A DNA stretch of 64,000 bases from Bacteroidota bacterium (GCA_029552825.1 JAKPDL010000227.1:203195-267194); one strand, 5' to 3'. Positions 53,671-63,659 are shown, counted from the first letter of the stretch. Notes: a model not told the origin generated them from the letters alone. A program made the numbers and translations.

Positions 53671-54762
53671 TCATTTGATCCTCAATAATTCTTTAAATTT
53701 CGAAAAAAAATCTGTATTATCAATTATTCCGGTAAACTTTTCTGCACCAGGTCCATGTGAAAATACCGGTACCATTACAGCTGTATGTCCTGTAGAAGCA
53801 TAAACGCCACTTACAGATTTCTGTTTTAAATCGCCTCCGGTAAGGGCCAGCCCACCGGTTTCATGATCGGCAGTGACAATAACAAGGGTATTTCCACTTT
53901 TTTCAGCAAATTCATAGGCCTTTGCAACAGCTCTATCCATATCAAGCACTTCCGAGATATTCCAGTTCAGATTATTATCATGCCCGGCAAAATCAATCTG
54001 CGAACCCTCTACCATCAGGATGAAACCTTTCTTGTTCTTACTAAGTGTTTCAATTGCTTTCATTGTCATTGCTTCTAACATACCAAAACGACCTTCGGTT
54101 GATTTTGCCATGTGCTCATTATCGAGAAGCCCTGCAATTTTCATTGAATTTGATTTCATCAGGTCTTCAAGTGTAAAGACAACATCATAACCCATTTTCT
54201 TCAAATCGGCTGAAAGATCTTTTCCGTCCTTTCTCTTAACAAAATGATTTGAACCACCTCCAATGAATACATCAGCCGTACCTTTTAAGAAATCAAGGGC
54301 TATATCCTCATAATTTCCCCTTCCTGAATTATGAGAAACAAAGCCAGCCGGAGTAGCGTGAGTAACTGCACTTGTACTAACCACACCAGTAGCCAGTCCG
54401 TTTTTCTTGGCGATTTCAAGAATAGACATTACAGCAGTTGAATCAGGACCCATTCCTATCATTCCATTTCTCGTTTTAACCCCGCATGCAATGGCTGTTG
54501 CAGCAGCTGCTGAATCTGTTACATACCGATCGTATGAAGAAGTTTTGCAATAACCGGCATATTTAAACTTTTCAACAACGAGTGTGTTATCATTTACAGC
54601 AATCGCAGCAGAAACTTGCGCAGGACCCATACCATCGCCAATAAACAAAATTATGTTTACGGGTCTTTTATTTGAACTTACTTCACCGGCGTAAACATAT
54701 ACTCCATTGATAAATACAATTATCATCAGAAAAACCGATAGCATCAAAATTTTCTTTCTCAT
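53671..54762 (-). CDS. Alkaline phosphatase, secreted
   Basis: A 363-residue PhoA-family enzyme with a signal peptide ending near VYAGE. ILFIGDGMG supplies the metal-binding Asp43, and TDSAAAATA the phosphorylated Ser84. TADHETGG and the His in STGHTAVMVPVFSHG complete the two-zinc site. It releases phosphate from esters in the periplasm. It leads a tight three-gene run with queE and the OmpA-family gene, and follows the 5'-nucleotidase-like gene by 57 bases, so both phosphatases may respond to phosphate supply. Confidence 0.93.
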   Translation of the reverse strand: MRKKILMLSVFLMIIVFINGVYVYAGEVSSNKRPVNIILFIGDGMGPAQVSAAIAVNDNTLVVEKFKYAGYCKTSSYDRYVTDSAAAATAIACGVKTRNGMIGMGPDSTAVMSILEIAKKNGLATGVVSTSAVTHATPAGFVSHNSGRGNYEDIALDFLKGTADVFIGGGSNHFVKRKDGKDLSADLKKMGYDVVFTLEDLMKSNSMKIAGLLDNEHMAKSTEGRFGMLEAMTMKAIETLSKNKKGFILMVEGSQIDFAGHDNNLNWNISEVLDMDRAVAKAYEFAEKSGNTLVIVTADHETGGLALTGGDLKQKSVSGVYASTGHTAVMVPVFSHGPGAEKFTGIIDNTDFFSKFKELLRIK

Positions 54763-54819
54763 ATCTTCATAATTTTAATGAAACAAAACTATTTATATTA
54801 CTAAACTATTTTGTATACG

Positions 54820-56577
54820 TCATTGTTCGCCAAATAATAATTTGTAATCTTTTTTCCTTGCCCTTTCGACCCATTGCTCTGGTATGATTTTCCATGAATC
54901 AAATGATTCAGGATGTATCATTTTCTTATCCCTGATATATTCCATAATATAATATCTCAAATCCCTTACCGTTGAATATTTGAGTCTTTCCGCAATTTCA
55001 ACACTATTCAGGGAAACACCTTCGGTAAGATGTCCTCCTCCTCCACTTCCCCGGTAAGAATTAACTGCCACAAGGTATGTATTATTATCATAAAACGATT
55101 TCCCATTTTGCATAGAAATTATTTTAATTCTTTTGCCTGCAGGTTTGCTTACATCCACAACATATTCAATACCAGCAGCAGAATCAAAGTTATATGACGG
55201 ATACTTGAGATAGGCTTTCCCTCCACTCATATATATTTTTCCATCCTTATCAGTTCTGAAGTTCAACAAATGATCATCAGGGCTTTTCATTGTATTAAGC
55301 CATTCTGCATATGAGTATTCAAGGTACTTTACTATCTCATAACCTTTTAACTCCATTGTATAAAGCATGTTCTCATACCTGTATAGTTTAAACATATCTC
55401 CTACAGTAAGAGGTCCTTTGTCTATCTTTACATCAAAAGAAAGGGGAGCTGCAAAAGAGACATCAGCCCCGGTGATTTCAAGCTGGATTTTATGTATCAG
55501 ATCCACAAAAGCTGACGGACCAAAAAAGGCTTCTCTCGATGAAAAAGAAGCAGACGATTCACCGATAACTTCTTTTACAAATTCTTTTATTTTTTTCTCT
55601 TTTTCTGAAAATTCATCTATAAAGTTCTTATCAGGATTGTAATTGCTTACATCAATTAATGAACCAGATATTTTGATTCTTTTTTTCCCGGTAATTCCTT
55701 TAATTTCAATATCTGCTCTCGCAACCTTTTCCCCCCTGCTGCCAGCATCAAGAATAAGTACTGTATCTCCGTTTACATTTATAATTTCGCTACATAATTC
55801 ATTGTGATCATGACCTGCTATAACTATATTGAAGCCGGGAACATAATAAGCAACTGCACCTGAACTGTTCTCATAATCTTTTCCAAACTCACCTGGTCTG
55901 TTTTCACTCATACCCGTACCTGAATGAAAAAGACCTACAACAATATCAGGCTTCCGCTCAAGAATTTGTGGCATCCATTTTTTTGCCGTCTCTATCATAT
56001 CTCTAAACTCCATTCCTGAATACAAAACAGGAGGTAACCATTCTGGTACTGAAGGAGTTATTAACCCGAAAACAGCAATCTTCAATCCATATTTTTCCAG
56101 AATAATATAAGGTTTAAAATATGGCTCTCCGTCTTTAATATTTACGGCATTTGCAGCAAGCAGCGGGAAATTATACTCATTTCTGAGCCGGTCATAAACA
56201 GAGTGTCCTGCCTCAATATCATGATTACCCACAGTACCTGCGTCATAGCCCATATAATTCATAACCATGCTATTGATGTGACGGGAAAGAGTATCGATGT
56301 AGTTATAGTAATATACTGCAGGCTGCCCCTGTAGATTGTCTCCATTATCGAGCAATATTGTATTGTATTTTTTCCTGACATCTGAAACAAGGGTTGAAAT
56401 ATTTGATAACGAGGCTTTTAAGGGTTTATCTTCTATATAATCATAGGGAAAGATAGTTCCGTGAAGATCTGTTGTAGCAAGAATAACTATTCTTTTACCT
56501 GCCTCCTGCCCGCATGAAACAGCACATATAATCAGCAGGTAACAGCAGATTACTTTTATGATTTTATTTCCTGACAT
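54820..56577 (-). CDS. 5'-nucleotidase / 2',3'-cyclic phosphodiesterase family lipoprotein
   Basis: About 585 residues. I use the ATG at 56577; the earlier in-frame codon is TTG. The lipobox AVSCG follows the signal. The metallophosphatase core has TTDLHGTIFPYDY, DNGDNLQGQP, GNHDIEAG, FHSGTG and GHDHNE. The C-terminal nucleotidase domain (about 330-560) includes NSYRGSGGGGHL. It probably hydrolyses extracytoplasmic nucleotides to nucleosides and phosphate. The neighbouring alkaline phosphatase suggests a shared role in phosphate scavenging. Confidence 0.9.
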   Translation of the reverse strand: MSGNKIIKVICCYLLIICAVSCGQEAGKRIVILATTDLHGTIFPYDYIEDKPLKASLSNISTLVSDVRKKYNTILLDNGDNLQGQPAVYYYNYIDTLSRHINSMVMNYMGYDAGTVGNHDIEAGHSVYDRLRNEYNFPLLAANAVNIKDGEPYFKPYIILEKYGLKIAVFGLITPSVPEWLPPVLYSGMEFRDMIETAKKWMPQILERKPDIVVGLFHSGTGMSENRPGEFGKDYENSSGAVAYYVPGFNIVIAGHDHNELCSEIINVNGDTVLILDAGSRGEKVARADIEIKGITGKKRIKISGSLIDVSNYNPDKNFIDEFSEKEKKIKEFVKEVIGESSASFSSREAFFGPSAFVDLIHKIQLEITGADVSFAAPLSFDVKIDKGPLTVGDMFKLYRYENMLYTMELKGYEIVKYLEYSYAEWLNTMKSPDDHLLNFRTDKDGKIYMSGGKAYLKYPSYNFDSAAGIEYVVDVSKPAGKRIKIISMQNGKSFYDNNTYLVAVNSYRGSGGGGHLTEGVSLNSVEIAERLKYSTVRDLRYYIMEYIRDKKMIHPESFDSWKIIPEQWVERARKKDYKLLFGEQ

Positions 56578-56625
56578 TATATAATAATTTATCAATCTTG
56601 CTATAAATTTGAAGCTTTTAAATTT

Positions 56626-59472
56626 TTAGTTATAAATAAGCTCATAACCGTCTTTTTTACCCTTTTCAAGCTGGGATATTCCATTTTTCATCCAGTAAGG
56701 CATTGGAGCGCCCTTCAGATAATGATCAAAAAACTGCATCTTTCTAATTGACAAGTCTTTTCGGTTTGGTCGCTTTTCGAGGTTATGTTCCTCGTCGTTA
56801 TATGACAGCATCCATGCAGGTTTACCCAGTCGTCTAAGTGCAGTAATAAATTCTATGCCCTGATACCATGGCACGGCACCGTCATTATCGTTATGCATAA
56901 TTAATAATGGAGTATTAATTTCAGGAATCCTGAAAACAGGTGAATTTTCTATAAAATGGAGTGGTTTTTCCCAGAGTGTTCCGCCTATCCTGCTCTGAGT
57001 CATTTCGTACTGGAACATTCTTGACATTCCTGTAGCCCATCTAATGCCTCCGTATGCGCTTATCATGTTAACCACTGGCGCTCCGGCAAAAGCACAGGCA
57101 AACATATTTGTACGTGTTACCAGGTAGGCGACCTGGTAACCTCCCCAACTCTGTCCATCGAGACCAATATGTTCCCTGTCGATAAAACTGTATCTTTCAA
57201 CCAGCGACTGTACACCACTTACAACAGCATCATAGCAGCTCTGCCCGGGATAACCGATATTGTAAACAATGTCAGGCACAAAAACCAGGTAACCGTTGCT
57301 TACTGCGAAAGTACGGTTTATGGTTGAGGCACTCGGAGCTGGTGCTATATAGCTGTACATCCCATCAGAGCTTCTTTCATAGAAATAAACAATCATCGGA
57401 TATTTGCCGGCAGGGTTAAAATTTTCAGGTTTATATAACAGACCCTGAAGCTCCTTGCCATCAAACGACTTCCACGACACAAGCTCAACACTCCCCCATA
57501 TATATTTTGATTGCTGAGGATTGGTTATTGAAATTTTTACAGGTTCTGAAAATTTCATATCACTGAAATATAGTTCAGGATATTCTTCAAAAGAACCTTT
57601 CTGCCATAGAAGAATATCAGCTTTTTTTGCTTTTGTCAATCCACCCTGAAAAGAGCACTTCCCCATTACAAGCTTTACCGGTTCTCCTGGTCCGGGATAC
57701 TTAGCGGTAAAAAATCCTGATTCTTTTGTTGTATTGTCAAATGCTGAAAGATAAAGAAGCTCCTTCCTGTTTATAAACTCTGCATCCCTGTCGAGTCGCA
57801 CATAACGAAAAGTCAGGTTTTTTGATCTGCCGAAGCTGTTTGTTAAACAGACAGGCTTTTCTGTACCGGTAAGATCTGCTTTCCAGATGTCGTAACGGTC
57901 ATACACAAGAACATATCTTTCATCATCCATCCAGCCAGCTATGCCATACGGTGATGGTGGTGAAGGAATATCTGATATTTCATCATATAATGGATAGGGT
58001 ATGTCGGTTGTTATTGCTTTTTTTGTTCCCGATGCAACTGAATACGAAATCCATTGTTTTTCATCAATATTCCAGTAAAGCACATATTTTCCCGACGGAG
58101 AAATTATTACTCTCGAGGGGGCCTTTTCAAGAATGAGCGATTTCTGTCCAGTTTCAACATTTACAATAAAATAATCAGCATAATTATTGGCATCCCAGGA
58201 AATCAGTTTACGGTATTTGATATTTGAAGAGCCAAGTGCAATATCGTTATTTCCTTTTTGAAGCAATACAATGTCGGGCATATCCTTCGTTGCAAGTTGT
58301 ATCATTCTGTTTCTGTCAATGTGATATACTGCAAGCCACACTCTTTTTTTCTCCCGGTTAAGTTGCTTTTTCTGCATAGGCTGGAGAACATCATCGTTCC
58401 ATGACCATATATCCAGTTTATATTTTTCTTCGTCAAGCAGAGTATCTTCCGGCTCTTTTACCGGGGCTGGTGCAGTACCAAAAAATAATCTTGTGCGGTC
58501 TTCAGAGAAAGAAACAGTTGTGTCTCTGCTTAACACCCAGCCATCTGGTAAACCTTGCACCGGTATCTTTACAGCACTGTTCCCCGATTTTGAAAGAAAT
58601 AAGTCAAAAACCTTAATCTTTGAAGTATCTGATGTGTACATGAATGCAAGCAGCTCCCCGGATTTGTCACATGAAAGTTTTTCCAGAGAGCCTTTACCTT
58701 CGAATAGAAGGGCTAAAGTCTCCTTTTCAGTGTTAAACTGAAAAACCTTATAAGTATCTATTTTTGTTGTATCCTGGATATCCTGCAAAAAGCTGATTGA
58801 ACGTCCATCGCGTGCAACGACATATTCTGTCACATCATTGTACCTGAACTCCTTGCCAGTCACTGGATTTAGAATTACAAGCTCTGTTCCTTTCGCTTCA
58901 GCCTGTTTACCGGAAGATGCCTGTTTTTGTTTCTCTCCCTGATTTTCATTATTTGATTTTTCAGGTGATTTGTTTTCATTTTTCTTCTCAAACAAAAATG
59001 CCATCCATAGAGATCCTGACTCAGGAAGAGAATATGATTTAACTTTTTCGAAATTATACCTTTTGCCGGTATCCAGAACTCTGATTACCATATTGCTCTT
59101 CGGCATCTGATCCTGTTTTAGCTTTTTAACCTTTGCCTGCCGTGTTTCGGAATAAGTGGGTTTAATCATGTAGACCAGATACTTGCATCCGGGCGAAAAA
59201 GAAGCCCTGTAACCGCAAAATACCGAATCAGTTTCTCTTTTATCCGTATTATAGACATAAAGCCAGCTATCACCCTGCTGAGGATTTTTTTCCCATGTAA
59301 TCCATTTACCGTCTTCTGACACGGTGCGATTGGAAATTGAATACCAGGTGTCATAAACATCGTGACTCAATGGAATTTTCTGGGCATTCAGGGTGATTAC
59401 CACCGTAATAAACAAAAAAATCATTAAATTTTTGAGTAGCATTCTATTCTTATTTTTAATTGACCTAAACAT
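56626..59472 (-). CDS. S9-family prolyl oligopeptidase-like peptidase, secreted
   Basis: A 948-residue protein with an N-terminal signal segment (start could also be Met11 at 59442), a large beta-propeller (about 40-650) and a C-terminal alpha/beta hydrolase. The nucleophile is in GLDGQSWGGYQ, the Asp in HNDNDGAVPW and the His in DEEHNL. A low-complexity Lys/Gln/Asn stretch sits at about residues 165-195. It should act in the periplasm or at the surface on peptides. It is divergent from the DUF1343 gene and followed, after about 50 bases, by the nucleotidase gene. Confidence 0.92.
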   Translation of the reverse strand: MFRSIKNKNRMLLKNLMIFLFITVVITLNAQKIPLSHDVYDTWYSISNRTVSEDGKWITWEKNPQQGDSWLYVYNTDKRETDSVFCGYRASFSPGCKYLVYMIKPTYSETRQAKVKKLKQDQMPKSNMVIRVLDTGKRYNFEKVKSYSLPESGSLWMAFLFEKKNENKSPEKSNNENQGEKQKQASSGKQAEAKGTELVILNPVTGKEFRYNDVTEYVVARDGRSISFLQDIQDTTKIDTYKVFQFNTEKETLALLFEGKGSLEKLSCDKSGELLAFMYTSDTSKIKVFDLFLSKSGNSAVKIPVQGLPDGWVLSRDTTVSFSEDRTRLFFGTAPAPVKEPEDTLLDEEKYKLDIWSWNDDVLQPMQKKQLNREKKRVWLAVYHIDRNRMIQLATKDMPDIVLLQKGNNDIALGSSNIKYRKLISWDANNYADYFIVNVETGQKSLILEKAPSRVIISPSGKYVLYWNIDEKQWISYSVASGTKKAITTDIPYPLYDEISDIPSPPSPYGIAGWMDDERYVLVYDRYDIWKADLTGTEKPVCLTNSFGRSKNLTFRYVRLDRDAEFINRKELLYLSAFDNTTKESGFFTAKYPGPGEPVKLVMGKCSFQGGLTKAKKADILLWQKGSFEEYPELYFSDMKFSEPVKISITNPQQSKYIWGSVELVSWKSFDGKELQGLLYKPENFNPAGKYPMIVYFYERSSDGMYSYIAPAPSASTINRTFAVSNGYLVFVPDIVYNIGYPGQSCYDAVVSGVQSLVERYSFIDREHIGLDGQSWGGYQVAYLVTRTNMFACAFAGAPVVNMISAYGGIRWATGMSRMFQYEMTQSRIGGTLWEKPLHFIENSPVFRIPEINTPLLIMHNDNDGAVPWYQGIEFITALRRLGKPAWMLSYNDEEHNLEKRPNRKDLSIRKMQFFDHYLKGAPMPYWMKNGISQLEKGKKDGYELIYN

Positions 59473-59543
59473 ATAAAAGAATTTTCAACCTGCATAGTTA
59501 AAAAATTCAAATATGAATTATTTTGCAGTCTAAAATAAAATAT

Positions 59544-60719
59544 ATGGTCAAAACTGGTTTGCAGGTTTTTCTTGAGAAATTTCCGGCAGAATTTCGCTGG
59601 AAGAGAGCCGGAGTCTTATGTCATGCTCCAAGTATAGATAAAGATTTTGTGCACATAACAGACCTTCTTTACAATAGTGGCCAGTGCAAACTTACAGCAA
59701 TTTTTGGTCCACAGCATGGTTTATTCGGTCAGACGCAGGATAATATGATAGAATGGGAAGGATATACTCACCCAGTTTATAAAATTCCTGTTTTCAGTTT
59801 GTACGGGAAGCTTCGCAAGCCAGACAAAAAAATGCTGGAAAGAATTGATTTTCTTATTGTCGACCTGCAGGATGTCGGTGCCAGGTTATATACTTATGCT
59901 TGGACAATGAAGCTTTGTATGGAAGCCTGCTCTGAAATGGGCATACCGGTTGTTGTGCTTGACAGACCCAATCCTGTTGCTGCTCTGGATTTTGATGGTC
60001 CTGTTCTAAAAGAAGAGTATTTCACCTTCGTTGGAGGTGCCTCAATACCTCTTTGCCACAGAATGACAATTGGAGAAATAGCATTATGGATAAAGGAGAA
60101 ACATATTAAAAACTGTAAATTGCAGGTTATAAAAATGGTAAACTGGAGAAGGTCGATGATGTACAATCAAACCGGGTTGCCATGGGTATTGCCATCTCCA
60201 AATATGCCAACCCTGAACACTGCCGTTGTTTACCCGGGTATGGTACTCTTCGAAGCTATGAATATATCTGAAGGAAGAGGCACAACAATACCTTTCGAAC
60301 TGTTCGGTGCGCCATTTATTGATCCCTACAGGTTAATCAACCATCTTAGGGAGAAAAACATTCAGGGTTGCAAATTCCGAATTCACTGTTTCATACCAAC
60401 TTTTAACAAATACTCAGGCATCTTTTGCAACGGACTTCAAATACATGTGACAGATATTAAAAAATTCAAACCTGTGGTCGCAGCGATGGAAATAATTGAT
60501 TCCATTATCAGAACCAGTGAAGATGGTACAGTAAAATTCAATGATCCTCCTTATGAATATGAAGAAAAGCTAATACCCTTTGATATTCTGGCTGGTGATT
60601 CACTTATGAGGGAGACACTTGAAAAAGGTAAACCAACTTCCATGGAAACAGAACGGTGGCAGGCGGAAATAGAAGAATTTAAAAAAGACTTCAGAAATAT
60701 AGCGCTGTACAGTGAATAA
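59544..60719 (+). CDS. namZ: DUF1343 / NamZ-like exo-beta-N-acetylmuramidase
   Basis: About 391 residues from the ATG at 59544; an upstream TTG at 59523 would add seven residues. Family motifs are LTAIFGPQHGLFGQTQDNM, FLIVDLQDVGARLYTYAWTM, VVLDRPNPV and ISEGRGTTIPFELFGAPF. Members remove non-reducing terminal MurNAc from cell-wall fragments. Unlike many homologues, this one shows no signal peptide with either start, so it may act in the cytoplasm on recycled muropeptides or be exported by another route. Confidence 0.87.
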   Translation: MVKTGLQVFLEKFPAEFRWKRAGVLCHAPSIDKDFVHITDLLYNSGQCKLTAIFGPQHGLFGQTQDNMIEWEGYTHPVYKIPVFSLYGKLRKPDKKMLERIDFLIVDLQDVGARLYTYAWTMKLCMEACSEMGIPVVVLDRPNPVAALDFDGPVLKEEYFTFVGGASIPLCHRMTIGEIALWIKEKHIKNCKLQVIKMVNWRRSMMYNQTGLPWVLPSPNMPTLNTAVVYPGMVLFEAMNISEGRGTTIPFELFGAPFIDPYRLINHLREKNIQGCKFRIHCFIPTFNKYSGIFCNGLQIHVTDIKKFKPVVAAMEIIDSIIRTSEDGTVKFNDPPYEYEEKLIPFDILAGDSLMRETLEKGKPTSMETERWQAEIEEFKKDFRNIALYSE

Positions 60720-60739
60720 AAGCTCTGGTAAAACAATAT

Positions 60740-61123
60740 TTATTCAAAAAGTCCCTCATCCCTTACCAGAAGCAATATAGCTGACTGAGGCACGACAATA
60801 TATTTCTCCTTATTGAATTCAATCTCAATAGCCTGGCTTTGCATGTATACTGCCTGGTCTCCTACCCTGGCCTGAAGCGGGACATATTTTGGTTCGTTCG
60901 ATTTGTTTTTCCATGGCTCATCGTTGTCAACAATAGTTGGAATAGGATAACCCGGCCCAACTTTCAAAACGTACCCCACCTGAACCTTCTCGTTTTCATT
61001 GACTCCTGGAGGAAGGTAAAGTCCGGTCTGCGTCTTGGATTGCGGTACCTTTGGCTTGATAAGAATTCTGTCGCCTACCACAATCAGTTTGTCTAGGTCT
61101 TTTTCGTCAAGATTAACACCCAT
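60740..61123 (-). CDS. Divergent GroES-like co-chaperone
   Basis: The 127-residue protein has a Cpn10-type fold: LIVVGDRILIKPKVPQSKT at the N-terminus, QVGYVLKVGPG, and a C-terminal KYIVVPQSAILLLV. Classical GroES is about 95 residues; here there are extra loops (PGYPIPTIVDNDEPWKNKSN). The ATG at 61123 is preferred over 61153, because a TAATTTTG -7 box at 61142-61149 lies between them. No groEL adjoins it. It may be a dedicated co-chaperone or a non-chaperonin relative. Confidence 0.82.
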   Translation of the reverse strand: MGVNLDEKDLDKLIVVGDRILIKPKVPQSKTQTGLYLPPGVNENEKVQVGYVLKVGPGYPIPTIVDNDEPWKNKSNEPKYVPLQARVGDQAVYMQSQAIEIEFNKEKYIVVPQSAILLLVRDEGLFE

Positions 61124-61141
61124 AGCTATAAAAATAATGTG

Positions 61142-61176
61142 CAAAATTATCAAATTAAATTATCTGATAAAACAAA
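61142..61176 (-). promoter_or_regulatory. Candidate promoter of the GroES-like gene
   Basis: On the minus strand TTTG (61173-61176), a 23-base spacer and TAATTTTG (61142-61149) resemble the Bacteroidota consensus with a long spacer. Transcription would begin near 61136, 13 bases before the preferred ATG. Confidence 0.45.
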
Positions 61177-61323
61177 TATGAGGTTTTGAGATTAAAAATT
61201 AATTTAGGGGGCTCGATAAATCAGAAATTCCAGCATTACAAAAGAAAACAAATAATAATTTTGGATACTGAATCCCGGAATTAATTCCGTCATTTTATTT
61301 AATCAGGTTTTACTTAAATAAAA

Positions 61324-62019
61324 ATGATGAAAATAAATTTTGTCCTTGTAGAGCCAAAGGTACCTGAAAACATCGGGGCAAGTGCAAGAGCAATAAAGAC
61401 CATGGGCTTTGATTCCCTGGTACTGGTAAATCCATGCGAATTTAAAGAAGGAAAATCGAGGTGGGTAGCGCACGGCTCAGCTGAAATACTTGAGAATGCC
61501 AAGGTTTACAATTCCCTCGCAGAAGCTTTGTCTGACTCTGATTTTGCCATAGCAACAAGTATCAGACGCCGTATGGTAAAAGTTGATATTGTGAATTCGC
61601 GAAACTTGTCTGAATTTCTGATTTCGAAATCAGGCTACATAAAAAATGTTTCGTTAGTATTCGGAAGGGAGGAATCTGGACTTACAAACGATGAAATTAA
61701 ACTTTGTGATATAATTTCAGCCGTTCCAATGCAAATAAAATACCCTTCATTAAATCTGGCACAGGCTGTTATGATTTACGCATATGAACTTTCAAAACAT
61801 ATACAGGATTTCAAAACCATTGAAGATGAAACAGATAATGACTCATATAATGCCATGAAAAATAAAGTGAGGCAGTTACTTTACAAAATAGGACTTACCG
61901 AGGCCGACAATAGATTTGGAAGAATAATGGAAAGGGTTGCATTTCTGAAAGATGGAGATATAAATCTGGCACATACAATCTGTAATCTTATCGAGGAAAG
62001 ACTTCAGGCTGTTTGTTAA
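61324..62019 (+). CDS. TrmJ-like SpoU-family tRNA (Nm32) methyltransferase
   Basis: A 231-residue SPOUT enzyme. INFVLVEPKVPENIGASARAIKTMGF is the N-terminal TrmJ signature, LVFGREESGLTNDEI and MQIKYPSLNLAQAVMIYAYEL form the knotted AdoMet site. TrmJ 2'-O-methylates position 32 of tRNAs; related members act on rRNA, so the exact substrate is an inference. Its TAA overlaps the ATG of the next gene (TAATG). Confidence 0.88.
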   Translation: MMKINFVLVEPKVPENIGASARAIKTMGFDSLVLVNPCEFKEGKSRWVAHGSAEILENAKVYNSLAEALSDSDFAIATSIRRRMVKVDIVNSRNLSEFLISKSGYIKNVSLVFGREESGLTNDEIKLCDIISAVPMQIKYPSLNLAQAVMIYAYELSKHIQDFKTIEDETDNDSYNAMKNKVRQLLYKIGLTEADNRFGRIMERVAFLKDGDINLAHTICNLIEERLQAVC

Positions 62020-62654
62020 TGAATTCAAGTAACGATACATATTACACAATTGAATCTGTTTCTACCGGAATATTTAAAGACCGTGGCAGCAAGTTTCTTG
62101 CATTTGCCCATCCTGTATGCTCTGTTGATGATGCAAAGAAAATAATTGAGAATTATAAAAAAGAGTATCACGATGCGAGGCATCATTGCTATGCTTATAT
62201 AATCGGACATGAAAATGCTGTTTGGCGATTCAATGATGACGGTGAACCTTCAGGAACTGCCGGCAAACCAATACTGTCGCAGATAAATTCAAGGAATCTT
62301 ACAAATGTTCTGGTGGTAGTAGTCAGGTATTTCGGCGGAACATTACTGGGTACCGGGGGACTTATCAATGCATATAAAACAGCCTCAGCAGAAGCACTTA
62401 ATAATGCAATTATTATTGAAAAGTATATAGAAAACCTTATAAGTGTTCGTTTTCCTTATTCAAGACTGAACACAGTGATGAAATTATTGAATGATGCAAA
62501 AGCAACCATCAAAAAACAGGAATTCGGGGAACAATGTGAAATAATAGCAAGTATAAGAAAATCAAAACATGGAATTGTCATCAAAAAACTGAGTGAATGT
62601 AGAGATATTGAGATTTTATTACCGAGTCAGAATGGTAATGAAATTTTTGAATAA
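62019..62654 (+). CDS. YigZ/IMPACT family protein
   Basis: About 211 residues from the ATG at 62019, which shares one base with the previous stop. A longer frame from TTG at 62013 is less likely. The N-terminal UPF0029 domain contains KKEYHDARHHCYAYIIG and FNDDGEPSGTAGKPIL, then VVVVRYFGGTLLGTGGLINAY. A C-terminal ferredoxin-like DUF1949 domain follows. The function of YigZ is unknown; eukaryotic IMPACT affects translation control. Coupling to a tRNA methyltransferase gene fits an RNA- or translation-related role. Confidence 0.88.
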   Translation: MNSSNDTYYTIESVSTGIFKDRGSKFLAFAHPVCSVDDAKKIIENYKKEYHDARHHCYAYIIGHENAVWRFNDDGEPSGTAGKPILSQINSRNLTNVLVVVVRYFGGTLLGTGGLINAYKTASAEALNNAIIIEKYIENLISVRFPYSRLNTVMKLLNDAKATIKKQEFGEQCEIIASIRKSKHGIVIKKLSECRDIEILLPSQNGNEIFE

Positions 62655-62669
62655 ATTATTAACAGTGCA

Positions 62670-62720
62670 ATTATTAATGCCAAAACTTTGGTTAATTTTA
62701 TAATAGCGTATTATTAATGC
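62670..62720. promoter_or_regulatory. Repeats upstream of pyrB
   Basis: ATTATTAATGC occurs at 62670-62680 and 62710-62720, exactly 40 bases apart, with a further TTATTAA near 62656. Just before the second copy is an inverted repeat ATAATA-GCG-TATTAT. They sit 19-70 bases upstream of pyrB and could be regulator sites for pyrimidine control. Confidence 0.35.
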
Positions 62721-62738
62721 GTTATAAATTTTAACCTG

Positions 62739-63647
62739 ATGAAAAACAAAAGCTTAGTTTCAATAGATGATCTATCTACAGATGAAATTCTAAGTATTCT
62801 TGATCTGGCAGAGGATTTTGAAAAAAAACCTGACAGAAGTCTTTTAACGGGGAAAGTTATTGCTACACTTTTCTTCGAACCATCTACCCGGACCCGTTTA
62901 AGTTTTGAGAGTGCTGTAAACAGGCTCGGAGGAAGGATAGTGGGTTTTGCTGATGCTGCAACTTCTTCTGTATCAAAAGGTGAAACACTTAAGGATACAA
63001 TAAAAACTATCAGCAATTATTGTGATCTTATTGTAATGCGCCATCCTCTTGAAGGGAGTGCAAGATATGCAAGTGAAATATCTAAAGTTCCGGTAATTAA
63101 TGCAGGCGATGGGGCAAACCAGCATCCTACTCAGACTCTTCTGGATCTTTATTCGATTAGAAAAACTCAGGGAACACTAGATAATCTGAATGTTTTCTTT
63201 GTCGGAGATCTAAAGTATGGTAGAACAGTTCATTCGCTGATGATGGCAATGGCGAGGTGGAAAACTACATTCAATTTTATTTCTCCGGAAGAACTGAAGA
63301 TGCCTGAAGAATATAAGTTGTACCTCGAGAACATAGGATTAAAGTATTACGAGCATACTGATTTTACTGACATTATTTCAAAAGCCGATATTATATATAT
63401 GACCAGGGTACAGCGGGAGCGTTTTTCAGATCCAATTGAATATGAAAAGGTTAAAAACGTTTACGTATTACATAATTCTATGCTGCAGAATACCAAGCCA
63501 AACCTCAAGATTCTCCATCCCCTGCCTCGTGTGAATGAAATACATCTTGATGTGGATGAAAATCCAAAGGCATACTACTTTGAACAGACACTGAATGGAG
63601 TATATGTAAGGCAGGCAATACTATGTTCAATTTTAGGTGTAATATAA
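62739..63647 (+). CDS. pyrB: Aspartate carbamoyltransferase catalytic chain
   Basis: A full-length 302-residue catalytic subunit that joins carbamoyl phosphate and aspartate in pyrimidine synthesis. [13 protein letters not shown] is the carbamoyl-phosphate motif, [17 protein letters not shown] the central loop and [11 protein letters not shown] the late active-site segment. It precedes pyrI by 12 bases, so the enzyme should be the allosterically regulated heteromer. Confidence 0.97.
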   Translation: MKNKSLVSIDDLSTDEILSILDLAEDFEKKPDRSLLTGKVIATLFFEPSTRTRLSFESAVNRLGGRIVGFADAATSSVSKGETLKDTIKTISNYCDLIVMRHPLEGSARYASEISKVPVINAGDGANQHPTQTLLDLYSIRKTQGTLDNLNVFFVGDLKYGRTVHSLMMAMARWKTTFNFISPEELKMPEEYKLYLENIGLKYYEHTDFTDIISKADIIYMTRVQRERFSDPIEYEKVKNVYVLHNSMLQNTKPNLKILHPLPRVNEIHLDVDENPKAYYFEQTLNGVYVRQAILCSILGVI

Positions 63648-63659
63648 ATTATTCTTGTT

